Shown: in pieces, positions 41,630 through 51,156 of the stretch
Layout: every line of letters starts with the position of its first letter
How positions within the stretch are numbered: the first letter of the stretch is position 1
DNA from: CAYMWF01 sp964394085 [NCBI: uncultured Gemmatimonadota bacterium]
Lineage (GTDB): Bacteria; GCA-2686955; CAYMWF01
Direction of reading: 5' to 3'
Assembly (NCBI GenBank): GCA_964394085.1
Contig: CAYMWF010000026.1
Location: forward strand, 8,412 to 72,411
Length of the DNA stretch: 64,000 nt
Notes under the pieces: generated by a model
What the model saw: the letters and a program-made list of their open reading frames with translations, nothing else
Databases searched by the model: none
What the model was told of the DNA's origin: nothing
Translations under genes and position numbers: made by a program

Positions 41630-42115
41630 ATGGACAACGATATTTTTGCCTTTATCGATGAATTTATAAAGCTTGAAATGAGCGTCAGCGATATATACAT
41701 GCTTTTCAACAAGTTATTTCCAGAGGACGCAGATTTCTGGTGGGAATTGGCGATGGAAGAAAAAAACCATGCTGCGCTTTTACGAAGCGGGGAAGGGTTT
41801 TTAGAAGTAACGGGTAAATTCCCGCTTGATTTGCTGGCGCCTGAGTTACAGGAATTGAAGGATACAAATATCCGGCTTGATTCTCTGAACACAAAATTTC
41901 AAGAAATGTCTCCATCGAGACAGGAGGCATTCAATATCGCCTTCGAAATCGAAAACATGGCCGGTGAGCTGCATTTTCAGGAATTCATGGAAAGAAATTC
42001 AAGCACAGAAATAGCCAGGATCTTCAAGGAATTAAACAAAGACGATAAAGACCACGCCGCGAGAATCCGCGATTATATGGAAGAGCATGGCATATCAATA
42101 CAATCAAAAGAGTAG
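41630..42115 (+). CDS. ferritin-like / rubrerythrin-type protein
   Basis: The 161-aa, mostly helical protein has a di-iron pattern: F-I-K-L-E-M-S-V in helix 1, M-E-E-K-N-H-A in helix 2, A-F-E-I-E-N-M-A-G-E-L-H-F in helix 3 and D-D-K-D-H-A in helix 4. The E-x-x-H pairs fit a rubrerythrin diiron site. No rubredoxin domain is attached. Possible roles are peroxide reduction or iron handling. Base composition is more AT-rich than in surrounding genes. Confidence 0.75.
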   Translation: MDNDIFAFIDEFIKLEMSVSDIYMLFNKLFPEDADFWWELAMEEKNHAALLRSGEGFLEVTGKFPLDLLAPELQELKDTNIRLDSLNTKFQEMSPSRQEAFNIAFEIENMAGELHFQEFMERNSSTEIARIFKELNKDDKDHAARIRDYMEEHGISIQSKE

Positions 42116-42195
42116 GTTTTGCACTTCTCAGGGGTTTCATACAGTGCCATACCTGTTCGTCCATTCGGACAGGTTGTCGAAAGGGTAATAATCAA

Positions 42196-43305
42196 ATGCA
42201 GTTCTGTACAAAATGTATAATACCTCATTCATTTCCAGGCATGAGCTTTGAGAATGGTGAATGCAGTCTGTGCAGGCAGTCCGGCCGTTCTTCTGCGACC
42301 TGCGGACAAACCATGGGTCAAGATAAACTGCTGGAACGTTTGACCTCGAAGAAAAATACCGGCTATGACTGTATAATACCTTTGAGCGGCGGAAAAGACA
42401 GTAGTTACATAGTGTACTATGTTACTAGAGAGTTGGGGAAAAAACCTCTGGCGGTCTTCTTCGACAGCGGTTTTATTACCGAGCTGGCAAAAAAGAATAT
42501 CGAGAAAATATGTAAAAGTCTCGGGGTCGATCTGGTAGCCGGCAAAGCAACGGGTTATCGGCGTAAACTCATCAGGGAATCTTTGAGGATATCGACCCTG
42601 GTTCCGAAAACCGCGCTTAAAGGTCAGGTATGCGCCAATTGCGAAAACAACCTGCGCACTTTCGCAATAAATGAGGCAACCAAGAGGCGGATACCCTATA
42701 TCATCTGGGGTTCTACCGATTTTGAGGACTCTGCAGAAAATCTTTCGACCGAGAGCACCTTTCGGGGAGACTACGGCTCTGACGATATCTCCGGCAGCAT
42801 CAACAAGAAAATCAGGAAACTATCCGGACTGCTCCGGGCGGGTTTCCCGAAATACAAACTTTCTCTGCTCGGTTTATACTACTCGCGTTACTATTACTAT
42901 ACCATCCGGGACAACATCGCAATGAAAGCACCGGGAGGCTGGCGAAAGCTCAACCCGTTCCTTGAAGTATCCTTCGATGGCAAAAACGCCGAGGTGTTAT
43001 ATTTCTTTGATTACATACAGTATGATCCCAATCAGCATGTCGAGGTTCTCAAAAAAGAGCTGGACTGGGAGGCTCCCGAGAGCGGCGAAATGAGAATCGA
43101 CTGCAGGCTGCATGCATTTTCCAACTACTGGGACCTGAAGAATACCGGCATCACTTCCGACGGTTTCATCTTGGCCACATTGGCCAGAAACGGTTTGATC
43201 AGCCGGGAAGATGCATTAATCAAGGAGAAGGTGCTCAGCCGGAAAGTAGAGAATCAGTATTCGGAACTGATGAAAGAATTCGGCAAGAATGTCGGAATGA
43301 CCTGA
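42196..43305 (+). CDS. PP-loop N-acetyl sugar amidotransferase-like protein
   Basis: The 369-aa protein starts with a zinc-type motif, C-T-K-C-I-I-P...C-S-L-C, followed by the ATP-pyrophosphatase loop S-G-G-K-D-S at residues 64-69 and a later C-A-N-C. It has the W-G-S-T-D-F segment and a C-terminal helical region. This is the WbpG/PseA-type architecture, in which ammonia is placed on a sugar precursor of surface polysaccharide. No glutaminase partner (HisH-like) is adjacent, so the amine donor is open. It is AT-richer than its neighbours, suggesting transfer. Confidence 0.83.
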   Translation: MQFCTKCIIPHSFPGMSFENGECSLCRQSGRSSATCGQTMGQDKLLERLTSKKNTGYDCIIPLSGGKDSSYIVYYVTRELGKKPLAVFFDSGFITELAKKNIEKICKSLGVDLVAGKATGYRRKLIRESLRISTLVPKTALKGQVCANCENNLRTFAINEATKRRIPYIIWGSTDFEDSAENLSTESTFRGDYGSDDISGSINKKIRKLSGLLRAGFPKYKLSLLGLYYSRYYYYTIRDNIAMKAPGGWRKLNPFLEVSFDGKNAEVLYFFDYIQYDPNQHVEVLKKELDWEAPESGEMRIDCRLHAFSNYWDLKNTGITSDGFILATLARNGLISREDALIKEKVLSRKVENQYSELMKEFGKNVGMT

Positions 43306-43458
43306 ACGGCGATGTTGCAAAGGGCAAACGGTTTGCGACACCGGTAAACCGGAGGAGCAACCAGGGGGGGTGCGTCAAGCAGCTTGGTTAAGGTCAGGTA
43401 TTCGCCCGACGATCCGACTTATCATCCTCCTCCTGCCGCCTTTTCTTCTCCTCGAACC

Positions 43459-44646
43459 TCAGGGATGAACCGCAGGGGAGCTGCTCAGCCAGCTCATCAC
43501 CTTTCGAAGTTCTTCTTCGGGTACCCGGTGCCCGCCCTCGAAGGAAGAAAATGTCACCTCATATCCGGCATCGGACAGAATGCTTCGAGCCTGGGCGGCA
43601 GCTTCGAACTCGACCACGCGGTCTTCGGTACCGTGGGAGATGAAAACCCGCAAACCATTCGCACGATCAATTTCGTCCTGCTGCAAACGCTCTGTTTCGA
43701 ACCACCCGCCGAAACTTATCATACCGTCGAATATTTCGTGATGCCTTATACCGACAGTGTACGTGTGTGCTCCTCCCTGGGAGAAACCGAGTAGAAATAC
43801 GGCATCGATCAGGTATTCTTTCTTCAGATGACTCACAAGATCCACCACGTTGCGCTCCGCCGCCCGGGCGCTCCTCTCCTTATCATCCTCGTCTGCATTA
43901 AGCAGCCACCAGCTGAAGCCTACCCCGGATCCGACAGCGAACGGGTACGGCGCCTGAGGTACCGCAAAGATAAAATCCGACTCTCCGAGCCGCTCCCACA
44001 GGCCGGCGAATTTGTCCCGACTGCTTCCGAGGCCGTGGAGTCCTGCGACCAGGGTCCGGGGCGACCCGGCATCATATCCGGCCGGAAGGTGGATCCGGTA
44101 GGGTAAGAGCGACGGCGTCATCAGAAAACCGGAGGTCCCCAGGGCTGACTTCTTCCGTTTGAACGCCATGGCGATGCTGTCCGCCACCGTATCGAACCGG
44201 GGTGTCCCGCGTACCTTGTCGAAGTCGGGATCCTCCTGCATATGTTCTATATTCTCGAACCCGGCCCGCACCGAACGGATGAGGTACCCGGCTGCGAGCG
44301 GCCCCTCGCCAAGCATGCCGTAGCAGCAGGCCAGGTTGTATATGGCGGAAGCATCCGTGATGTTCAATTCCAGGAGTGAAAGGTACCCCTTCACCGCATC
44401 CAGGAACCGGCCGCTGCTGTAGGCCTCGAAGGCTTTGCGGTTGAGTTCCATGAGATCAGTATCGATAAAGTTACCGGACGATGGATCGAGGGGATCAGTC
44501 TCCGCCGCTACTTCGGGCATCGGAGGCATCGGAGGCATCGGAGGCACCCCGTCGTCACGATCGGAGCCCGCCATGGAGCATGAGGAGATCAGCATACAGG
44601 CAGCGAGGAGGGCTGCCGATGTGAGGAATGTTCCTGTTCTAGACAT
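43459..44646 (-). CDS. phospholipase/carboxylesterase-like lipoprotein
   Basis: The start has GGAAAGGA upstream and gives a lipoprotein signal (L-L-A-A-C-M-L-I-S-S-C). The 395-aa product has a low-complexity P-P-M-P linker encoded by 9-bp repeats near 44518-44547, then a TPR-like segment (A-I-Y-N-L-A-C-C-Y-G-M) and an alpha/beta-hydrolase domain. The hydrolase has L-H-G-L-G-S-S-R-D, nucleophile Ser in L-G-F-S-Q-G-G-A, Asp in H-G-T-E-D-R-V-V and His in G-G-H-R-V-P. It is probably an envelope esterase of the LpqC/phospholipase type. The TPR in front may bind a partner or substrate. Confidence 0.82.
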   Translation of the reverse strand: MSRTGTFLTSAALLAACMLISSCSMAGSDRDDGVPPMPPMPPMPEVAAETDPLDPSSGNFIDTDLMELNRKAFEAYSSGRFLDAVKGYLSLLELNITDASAIYNLACCYGMLGEGPLAAGYLIRSVRAGFENIEHMQEDPDFDKVRGTPRFDTVADSIAMAFKRKKSALGTSGFLMTPSLLPYRIHLPAGYDAGSPRTLVAGLHGLGSSRDKFAGLWERLGESDFIFAVPQAPYPFAVGSGVGFSWWLLNADEDDKERSARAAERNVVDLVSHLKKEYLIDAVFLLGFSQGGAHTYTVGIRHHEIFDGMISFGGWFETERLQQDEIDRANGLRVFISHGTEDRVVEFEAAAQARSILSDAGYEVTFSSFEGGHRVPEEELRKVMSWLSSSPAVHP

Positions 44647-44859
44647 CGTTTCGTCCTTTCCGCGTCATGTCACCGGATCGATTCGCTGTCGCGATTCAAT
44701 TTAGCATACGGCGAATTGAAATTTCTGTAGAAATCGCATTCAAGGCGGCAATATACTGACCCCGCATATGAACCTGTTGCTCGATATCCACTTCAAACGG
44801 CCTCTCCGTTTTCAGGTTCCCGGCAGATGGGGCCGATCATTCAACCTCACCCGAATCAT

Positions 44860-45372
44860 ATGAAACGTTCGCTTTACAGAATGTTGTTGAGAGGGGACAT
44901 CACGGAATATGCACCTCCCCGTCCCGCTATAATAATCCGTCATTACTCGGCGAAGAGACATCATGAATCTATCCGATCGGTATACGGTCGCTCGTTCGGG
45001 ACCGACCCATGGCCTTCGGACTGGGACAGGTTCGATGAGTTCGATCCGGACGGTGCTTTCGTGGCGGAGGATGCGGAAACGGCGGAAGCCGTCGGTTATG
45101 TGCTGAGCTTCCGCCGGGCGGATTATGGGTACATCAGCGTGGCAGCGGTTGCGCCGGAGCACCACCGGCGGGGTATCGGTTTCGCGCTTGTGAAAACGGC
45201 TGTCCGCTACTTGCGCGGGCTCGGGTTGCGAGAGATCCGGATCGATGCTTACGTGGACTCGACACCGGCGGTGAACCTGTATCGGAAGGTCGGTTTCGAG
45301 GTCGAGAAAACCTTTGAAGACGAAGAGGACCATCCGGAGAGGCCGGCAACGGACCAGCGACAGCCGGAGTGA
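44860..45372 (+). CDS. GNAT-family N-acetyltransferase
   Basis: The 170-aa version starts at ATG 44860; ATGs at 44827 and 44881 are alternatives and none has a strong ribosome site. The C-terminal GNAT domain is clear: G-Y-I-S-V-A-A-V-A-P-E-H-H-R-R-G-I-G-F-A-L-V is the acetyl-CoA loop, followed by I-D-A-Y-V-D-S-T-P-A-V-N-L-Y-R-K-V-G-F. It resembles RimI-type protein or small-molecule acetyltransferases. It is convergent with the beta-helix gene. Confidence 0.8.
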   Translation: MKRSLYRMLLRGDITEYAPPRPAIIIRHYSAKRHHESIRSVYGRSFGTDPWPSDWDRFDEFDPDGAFVAEDAETAEAVGYVLSFRRADYGYISVAAVAPEHHRRGIGFALVKTAVRYLRGLGLREIRIDAYVDSTPAVNLYRKVGFEVEKTFEDEEDHPERPATDQRQPE

Positions 45373-45438
45373 CTGCATCTTCGAAATCTGAAATAGTTAT
45401 ACACTCATGAGGTGAGTGGGATAGCCTATCCGGGCGCT

Positions 45439-46617
45439 TTAGCGGACCCAAATCCGGTTTAAAGGACCGCCATATGCCCCCATGTCCGAGCGGGGTCCGT
45501 CCGGATACCAGTCAGGCCAGAGGGGATGGGTGTCGTTCAGCCCGTCTTCGATGAGAGGATCGCCTGCATCGATACAGGGAGAACCCGGCCGCAGAAGGCA
45601 GTCGAAGCCGTGGAAAGCAGTGAAAAGCGGATCGGCGTCGATGTTGCCCTCACCGTCCCACCCCCCCTCGATATCCGAGTAAACGACCGTGAGCCGCCCG
45701 GTGAAGATGAAGATCTCGTCGGGATCGTCGCCTCGAAGGATGCAGTTCGTCACCATCGGCTTCGAGAAATAAGTTGAGAAGAGACCGCCGCCGTCACCGA
45801 GGGCGATGTTGCCCGTGACCGTGCAGTTGGTGAGCCGCACGTGGGACTCGGAGCGGCAGGCGATGCCCCCGCCGTTGCAGTTCGACCTGTTTCCCGCGAT
45901 GATGCAGTTCCTGACGCGAGGTTCCGCGTAATACGAGAGATGCAGACCGCCGCCCTCTTCCCCCGCCGTATTGGATTCGATCACGCAGCCCGCTATGGCT
46001 GCTTCGCCGGGACCCCGGCAGTGGATCCCGCCACCCTGGGTGGCTGCCTCGTTCCCCGATACGATACAGCTCGTCACTACGGCTCCGGCAGAAAAAATCA
46101 TGATACCGCCGCCGTCGCCTTCCGAAGTGTTTCCGATGATCGAGCATTTGCTTATACATGCGGGGCCGAAGCAGTGGATACCACCCCCTCCCGATGACGA
46201 GCGGCAGCCGGCAACAATGCATTCGGTGATGGTCGGGGCGCCTTCGCAGTAAATTCCGCCTCCGTAGTAGTCGGGGTAGATTCCTGAGTTTACCCCGCCG
46301 GTTATGGTGACCCCTTCGAGCCGGGAGCCGCGCCCCTCTTGATGAATAAACAGGAAACCGTGCCCTTCCTGTTCGCAGTCTATAACAGTAGACCCTGCGC
46401 CGTGCTCGGATCTAACAATGATCGTCTTGCCGCGGAATTCTATGTCGCGGTTCCCCTCGCCGGTAAAGGTTCCGTCGGCGATCAGGACCTCGTCTCCGTC
46501 GACCGCGGCGTCTATCCCGGCCTGGATGGTCGGGAAGTCGCCGGGGACATGGATTACCGAGCCGGATACGGTCGCGGTCAGGACGAGAATCTGCAGGATA
46601 AGCAGCGGCTTTCTCAT
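45439..46617 (-). CDS. secreted right-handed parallel beta-helix protein
   Basis: AAAGGAG precedes the ATG at 46617; an ATG 26 codons earlier has none. The 392-aa product has a signal peptide (I-L-Q-I-L-V-L-T-A-T-V-S-G) and then I-H-V-P-G-D-F-P-T-I-Q-A-G-I-D-A-A, D-G-D-E-V-L-I, G-E-G-N-R-D-I-E-F-R-G-K, with Y-Y-G-G-G-I-Y-C, G-G-G-I-H-C and I-x-x-C-x-I repeats. It ends D-M-G-A-Y-G-G-P-L-N. Its cap is the best match in this window to the broken copy at 4831. It is a surface protein without visible catalytic residues. Confidence 0.83.
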   Translation of the reverse strand: MRKPLLILQILVLTATVSGSVIHVPGDFPTIQAGIDAAVDGDEVLIADGTFTGEGNRDIEFRGKTIIVRSEHGAGSTVIDCEQEGHGFLFIHQEGRGSRLEGVTITGGVNSGIYPDYYGGGIYCEGAPTITECIVAGCRSSSGGGGIHCFGPACISKCSIIGNTSEGDGGGIMIFSAGAVVTSCIVSGNEAATQGGGIHCRGPGEAAIAGCVIESNTAGEEGGGLHLSYYAEPRVRNCIIAGNRSNCNGGGIACRSESHVRLTNCTVTGNIALGDGGGLFSTYFSKPMVTNCILRGDDPDEIFIFTGRLTVVYSDIEGGWDGEGNIDADPLFTAFHGFDCLLRPGSPCIDAGDPLIEDGLNDTHPLWPDWYPDGPRSDMGAYGGPLNRIWVR

Positions 46618-47136
46618 CGGAGCGCTCCTTTTCCCGGTCCGGGAACGAAACTCATAGGGTACAAACGCATCACCTCGTAACAATATACACCACAATTCGG
46701 GTGATTGCCCCAGAAATACGGGCCATTACCCCAGATATCCCGACAATCCGAAAAGCATGTGGGTGGATGACTGGATATTCCGAACATTATCAGGCGGAGT
46801 CCCCCGCGGTCATCCAAGTGTCACGATTGAGACAGCGGAGAAAAATGTAAAATTGTCAATCGGATTTACAATTTTACACAATTCTGCCTGCATTACAAAC
46901 ATGGCGGGATATGCTTCCCGCGGTGCGTCGCTATGAGTATGGCCGCACTTTCGCTTGACAGGGGATTTTCCATTGCGGATCTTTGCCGGAGAACCCTTCG
47001 GCTTCAAGGTGCGGACGCAGGATGCCGTCGATAAACAACGGCGCGTCGCCGCTGAACAAAGGTTCGCACCGGCGCTCGACACGAAGCCGTCGAGCGATCT
47101 GAAAGAAGAACATTTTATTTATTTCAAGGGGGAGAG
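46618..47136. other. 519-bp non-coding region with a hairpin and decayed coding-like DNA
   Basis: An 11-bp inverted repeat, TGTAAAATTGT (46846-46856) and ACAATTTTACA (46868-46878), could be an operator or an AT-rich hairpin. A stretch at 46930-47130 reads on the minus strand like part of a protein (F-F-F-Q-I-A-R-R-L, D-A-P-L-F-I-D-G-I-L-R-P) but lacks a normal start and shifts frame near 46980, so it is probably a remnant of unknown origin. Confidence 0.4.
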
Positions 47137-47490
47137 ATGAGTAAAAGCGCAAGGAGCCTGTTCGTCTTCGCCATCTACCTGATCTTTCTAGGCGGTATTC
47201 TTATGGTGACGCCCAATACACTGATGAACCTGTTCGGCTATCCGGCGACAAGCGAAGTCTGGATCAGAGTATTGGGAATGCTCCTGTTTTTTCTAGCAAT
47301 ATATTACATCCATGCGGTGCGAAACGAACTTGCCGGCTTCTTCCAGCTGACCGTCTACGTTCGAGGATCTGTGATCCTCTTCATAACCGCCTTCGTGGCG
47401 TTCGGCTTCGCAGAGCCGATACTGCTCGTTTTCGGAGTAGTGGACCTGGCGGCGGCTCTCTGGACGCACACGGCACTGCGCTTATCATAG
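47137..47490 (+). CDS. small four-helix membrane protein
   Basis: AAGGGGGAG precedes ATG 47137. The 117-aa product has about four membrane segments (L-F-V-F-A-I-Y-L-I-F-L-G-G-I-L, V-L-G-M-L-L-F-F-L-A-I-Y-Y, V-I-L-F-I-T-A-F-V-A-F-G-F and L-V-F-G-V-V-D-L-A-A-A-L-W). An F-G-Y-P motif sits between the first two. I recognise no named family. Confidence 0.75.
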   Translation: MSKSARSLFVFAIYLIFLGGILMVTPNTLMNLFGYPATSEVWIRVLGMLLFFLAIYYIHAVRNELAGFFQLTVYVRGSVILFITAFVAFGFAEPILLVFGVVDLAAALWTHTALRLS

Positions 47491-47635
47491 CTTAACGGCA
47501 ACCCGCGACACTCATCCCGGACATTACAAAATATAACAATATTCATCAAATAACGTAACTATTGCCGCACTCGCCGGTAATAACAAACAAACAGCGCTGC
47601 GGCAGAAAGTCCGCCACGCACCGAGGCGCAAAAGC

Positions 47636-49795
47636 TTGAAAGCAGCTTTGAGGTTCCAGAAAGCGGAAGCGAGGGTTTTGCTTTACTTATTATTGACATT
47701 GATCTGCCTGTATTCTCCGGCTCCATGCGGAGCCCAGGAAAAGGAAAAAACTTTGAATACCCCGAACCATGACTATACAAACAACCTCATTCAGGAAACC
47801 AGCCCGTATCTTCTGCAGCATGCGCACAACCCGGTAGACTGGTATCCGTGGGGCGACGAAGCGCTCGAGAAGGCGAAAAAAGAGAATAAACCCATGCTGG
47901 TGAGCATCGGCTACGCCGCGTGCCACTGGTGCCACGTTATGGAGCACGAAAGCTTCGAAGATGAAGAAGTCGCCCGTTTCATGAACGAACATTTTGTGGC
48001 GATCAAGGTCGACAGGGAAGAGCGGCCCGATATAGACCAGGTATACATGAATGCCGTTCAGCTCCTGACCGGCGGCGGGGGCTGGCCCCTGAACTGCTTC
48101 GCCCTTCCCGACGGCCGGCCGTTCTACGGCGGAACCTATTTCCCGAAATCGCAATGGATGGAGCTTCTGAAAAATATTTCAGCGGTTATGGAAAAGGATC
48201 CCGGCAAGGTGGAACACCAGGCCGCGCTCCTCACCCGGGGCGTTCAGACCAGCGACAAGGTTCAGGCGGCCCCAGTAAAAGCCGATTTCTCGCGGAACGA
48301 CCTGGACCGGCTGTTCGCCGCCTGGAAGAACGACCTGGATTACACTCACGGCGGACACCTGCGGGCACCCAAGTTCCCGCTGCCCTCCGGCTTCATGTTC
48401 CTGCTTCATTATGACTACCTCAGCCGGAATAATGACGCGAAAACAGCCGTAATAACCACCCTTGATAAAATGGCCGACGGCGGTATATATGATCAGGCGG
48501 GCGGGGGATTCGCGCGATACTCGGTCGATGAACTCTGGCGGGTGCCTCATTTCGAAAAAATGCTGTATGACAACGCGCAGCTCGTAAGCCTTTACTCGGC
48601 GGCTTTCCAGTCGTACGGAAATCCGAAATACGAAACAATCGCGAGAGAAACGCTCGATTTCATTCAGCGGGAGATGACATCGGATGAAGGCGGTTTCTAT
48701 TCTTCACTGGACGCGGACAGCGAGGGTGAAGAAGGAAAATACTATGTATGGACAAAAGGCGAACTGCAGAAAATACTGGGCGATAACACGGAATTGATTC
48801 TCGACTACTATAACGTGACCGATACGGGAAACTGGGAGAACGGTCGCAATATCCTCTTCAAAACCGTCAGCGACGAAAAAATATCGGCAAAGTACAATTT
48901 AACGGAAGAAGGGCTGGCGAACATTGTTTCCGAAGCGAAGCAGGTTTTGCTGCGGGAAAGATCCAGGCGGATTCGACCCGGGCTCGACGACAAGATCCTG
49001 ACCGCCTGGAACGCTCTCATGCTCAAAGCATACGTCGACGCATACAGGGTTTTCGGCGACGCCGGCTACCTCGATGCGGCCCTGAAGAATGCCGATTTCA
49101 TCAACACGAGAATGAGAGGGGCGGATTACAGACTGAGCAGAAACTACAAAAACGGAAAGGCGTCGATCAACGCTTTCCTGGATGATTATGCTTTCACTAT
49201 TGACGCCTTCATATCACTGTATCAGGCCACCTTCGATATCAAATGGCTGAACGACGCACTCTGTTTGACGGAATACGCCGTCGCCCATTTCTACGATGAC
49301 GGCACGGGAGTGTTCTATTATACCTCCGACATCGATCCTCCGCTTGTCGCGAGAAAAATGGAAATTTCGGATAATGTAATCCCTTCATCGAACTCCCAGA
49401 TGGCGAAGAACCTGTACATCCTGGGGCATTATTACACCGATATTGATTACCTGGAAAAAGCAGAACGAATGCTGAACAGTGTGAAGCAGAATGCGCTGGA
49501 GGGCGGGGCATATTTCGCCAACTGGAGTATCCTTATGGCCTGGTTTGCCGACCCTCCTTACGAAGTGGCAATCCTTGGGAAAGATTTCGAAGCGAAACGA
49601 AAAGAGCTTGATAAGCTTTACCTGCCGAATGTCTATCTCTCAGGCGGAGCGGGCGAGGGAAAACTGTCACTTCATAAAAACAGATTTATTCCCGGCCAAA
49701 CCACCATATACGTATGCCGTGATAAAACATGTAAACTTCCCGTAATTGAAGTAAAAGAAGCCCTGAAACAGATCGCCGGTGAAATTCAGCTGTGA
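47636..49795 (+). CDS. YyaL/SPATA20-type thioredoxin-domain protein, exported
   Basis: The start is a TTG with a weak GAGG upstream and gives a signal-peptide-like N-terminus ([12 protein letters not shown]). The 719-aa protein has the DUF255 thioredoxin domain ([29 protein letters not shown] with Cys at 96 and 99, R-P-D-I-D-Q-V-Y-M) followed by an (alpha/alpha) barrel like N-acylglucosamine epimerases ([22 protein letters not shown]). YyaL homologues are usually cytoplasmic; the leader here suggests export. The biochemical role of the family is not settled. Confidence 0.88.
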   Translation: MKAALRFQKAEARVLLYLLLTLICLYSPAPCGAQEKEKTLNTPNHDYTNNLIQETSPYLLQHAHNPVDWYPWGDEALEKAKKENKPMLVSIGYAACHWCHVMEHESFEDEEVARFMNEHFVAIKVDREERPDIDQVYMNAVQLLTGGGGWPLNCFALPDGRPFYGGTYFPKSQWMELLKNISAVMEKDPGKVEHQAALLTRGVQTSDKVQAAPVKADFSRNDLDRLFAAWKNDLDYTHGGHLRAPKFPLPSGFMFLLHYDYLSRNNDAKTAVITTLDKMADGGIYDQAGGGFARYSVDELWRVPHFEKMLYDNAQLVSLYSAAFQSYGNPKYETIARETLDFIQREMTSDEGGFYSSLDADSEGEEGKYYVWTKGELQKILGDNTELILDYYNVTDTGNWENGRNILFKTVSDEKISAKYNLTEEGLANIVSEAKQVLLRERSRRIRPGLDDKILTAWNALMLKAYVDAYRVFGDAGYLDAALKNADFINTRMRGADYRLSRNYKNGKASINAFLDDYAFTIDAFISLYQATFDIKWLNDALCLTEYAVAHFYDDGTGVFYYTSDIDPPLVARKMEISDNVIPSSNSQMAKNLYILGHYYTDIDYLEKAERMLNSVKQNALEGGAYFANWSILMAWFADPPYEVAILGKDFEAKRKELDKLYLPNVYLSGGAGEGKLSLHKNRFIPGQTTIYVCRDKTCKLPVIEVKEALKQIAGEIQL

Positions 49796-49814
49796 AACAT
49801 CGGGGAAAAAGTAT

Positions 49815-49844
49815 TTGACGCCGGGCATTACCTGAAAGTTTAAT
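49815..49844 (+). promoter_or_regulatory. sigma-70 promoter of the sulfotransferase gene
   Basis: TTGACG (49815-49820), an 18-base spacer and TTTAAT (49839-49844), each box five of six. The predicted message starts near 49851 and carries a GCACC...GGTGC hairpin and a TGCAAC/GTTGCA pair before the gene. Confidence 0.6.
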
Positions 49845-49899
49845 GCACTGAGAGCACCTGCCGGGTCTGGTGCGGTGCAACCTGTTGCAGTTTAACCGG

Positions 49900-50736
49900 A
49901 TGGAAAAAGAACCGATGATTAAATCGATAAAATCCTGGGTACGTCCGATCATTATAAAAAGAAAGTTCCAGGCGTACTGCGTCGGCACCCCGAAATCCGG
50001 CACGACATCACTGTACGGAATGCTCAAGGATAATTACAGGTCTGTACACGAGCCCAGGGCGGAGCCTTTGATCAAAGCGATTCTCGCTCGTGCGGACGGA
50101 GAGCTCAGCTACGACGAGTTTGCCCGGTTCGTAAGAAAACGCGATGCGGATTTATGGCTCGAACTGGAATCTTCTTTCGTTGCCGGGTTCATCGTCGATG
50201 TTCTCAGCAGGGAGTATCCCGACTCGAAATTCATCCTGACTGTCAGAAACTGTTATTCCTGGCTCGATTCAACCTTCAATCATCAACTCACCAGCCCGCT
50301 TCTGGGTTACCAGGAGAAGCTGATCCACTGGTGGATGGGTCCCGACAGAGACAAACATGTGAGCGAAGAAAAAATCCTCGTGGATAACGGATTGAACACG
50401 CTGGACAGCTACTTATCGGCCTGGGAATATCAGAACCGGAGGATACTGGAGACTGTTCCCGAATCCAGGATCCTTGTCCTGCGCACAGATGAAATTTCTC
50501 AAAGTACCGACAGGATCGCGGAGTTTCTGGGAATCCCTGCGGAAAGCGTCAGCCAGTCCGGCTCCCACTTCCGCAAAGCCAAAAAGAAATTCAACATCCT
50601 GTCCGGTATTGACGCCGATTTTCTCGAGGAAAAAGTGAACTTGCGCTGCGGTGACCTGATGGGAAGGTTTTACCCGGAACTCAAATGTTACGGAGATCTC
50701 TTTCCAGATCAAAACGACGGGGCGGACAGGAACTAG
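49900..50736 (+). CDS. sulfotransferase-family protein
   Basis: Starts at 49900 or 49915 are both possible (GGA-rich sequence upstream of the second); the ATG at 49900 gives 278 aa. The PAPS 5'-phosphate loop G-T-P-K-S-G-T-T-S-L-Y lies near residue 29, the 3'-phosphate site around F-I-L-T-V-R-N-C-Y-S-W-L-D-S, and a later V-L-R-T-D-E-I. This is a cytoplasmic PAPS-dependent transferase, probably modifying a surface glycan or lipid. It begins a four-gene plus-strand run with the small protein, the BNR-like protein and the peptidase. Confidence 0.78.
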   Translation: MEKEPMIKSIKSWVRPIIIKRKFQAYCVGTPKSGTTSLYGMLKDNYRSVHEPRAEPLIKAILARADGELSYDEFARFVRKRDADLWLELESSFVAGFIVDVLSREYPDSKFILTVRNCYSWLDSTFNHQLTSPLLGYQEKLIHWWMGPDRDKHVSEEKILVDNGLNTLDSYLSAWEYQNRRILETVPESRILVLRTDEISQSTDRIAEFLGIPAESVSQSGSHFRKAKKKFNILSGIDADFLEEKVNLRCGDLMGRFYPELKCYGDLFPDQNDGADRN

Positions 50737-50843
50737 CAAGCAAAAGCCGACATTCGGCAGCCTTTGATCTCCCGGTTGAATCCGGTGATCCATGGGAGAT
50801 CGCAATTTAGCGACTGTTGCGATCACGGAAATTCATAAAAAGC

Positions 50844-51149
50844 ATGCCAGGCTTAAAAAAATTACTCTCTTTCATCTTCAGACGTCTGCCGCCGGCGATA
50901 AAAGAAAGCAGGCCGGTTCATCTGATCAAAATGAAACTGTCTCCGGGCCTGCCGACCAATAACTTCCCGAATCGAACCGGACGCGAACCATCCTGCTCGC
51001 AACTGATCAGAGGTATCGAAAAAGAGATGGAGTTCTCCGCCGACCGGATTCAGCACGAAAAGAATAAAGCCGTCAGGGATTATCACAGGGGAAGGAAGGA
51101 TGCCCTGTACTTCATCTATAATTCCCTGAAGAGCCCGCAAGAGAAATGA
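50844..51149 (+). CDS. small basic protein of unknown function
   Basis: The ATG at 50844 gives about 101 aa; an earlier start at 50817 is possible. The protein is rich in Lys and Arg, with a C-terminal helix (I-E-K-E-M-E-F-S-A-D-R-I, Y-H-R-G-R-K-D-A-L-Y-F-I-Y-N-S-L). It ends 7 bp before the next gene. I recognise no family. Its position between the sulfotransferase and the BNR-like gene suggests one transcript. Confidence 0.5.
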   Translation: MPGLKKLLSFIFRRLPPAIKESRPVHLIKMKLSPGLPTNNFPNRTGREPSCSQLIRGIEKEMEFSADRIQHEKNKAVRDYHRGRKDALYFIYNSLKSPQEK

Positions 51150-51156
51150 CCGTGAG

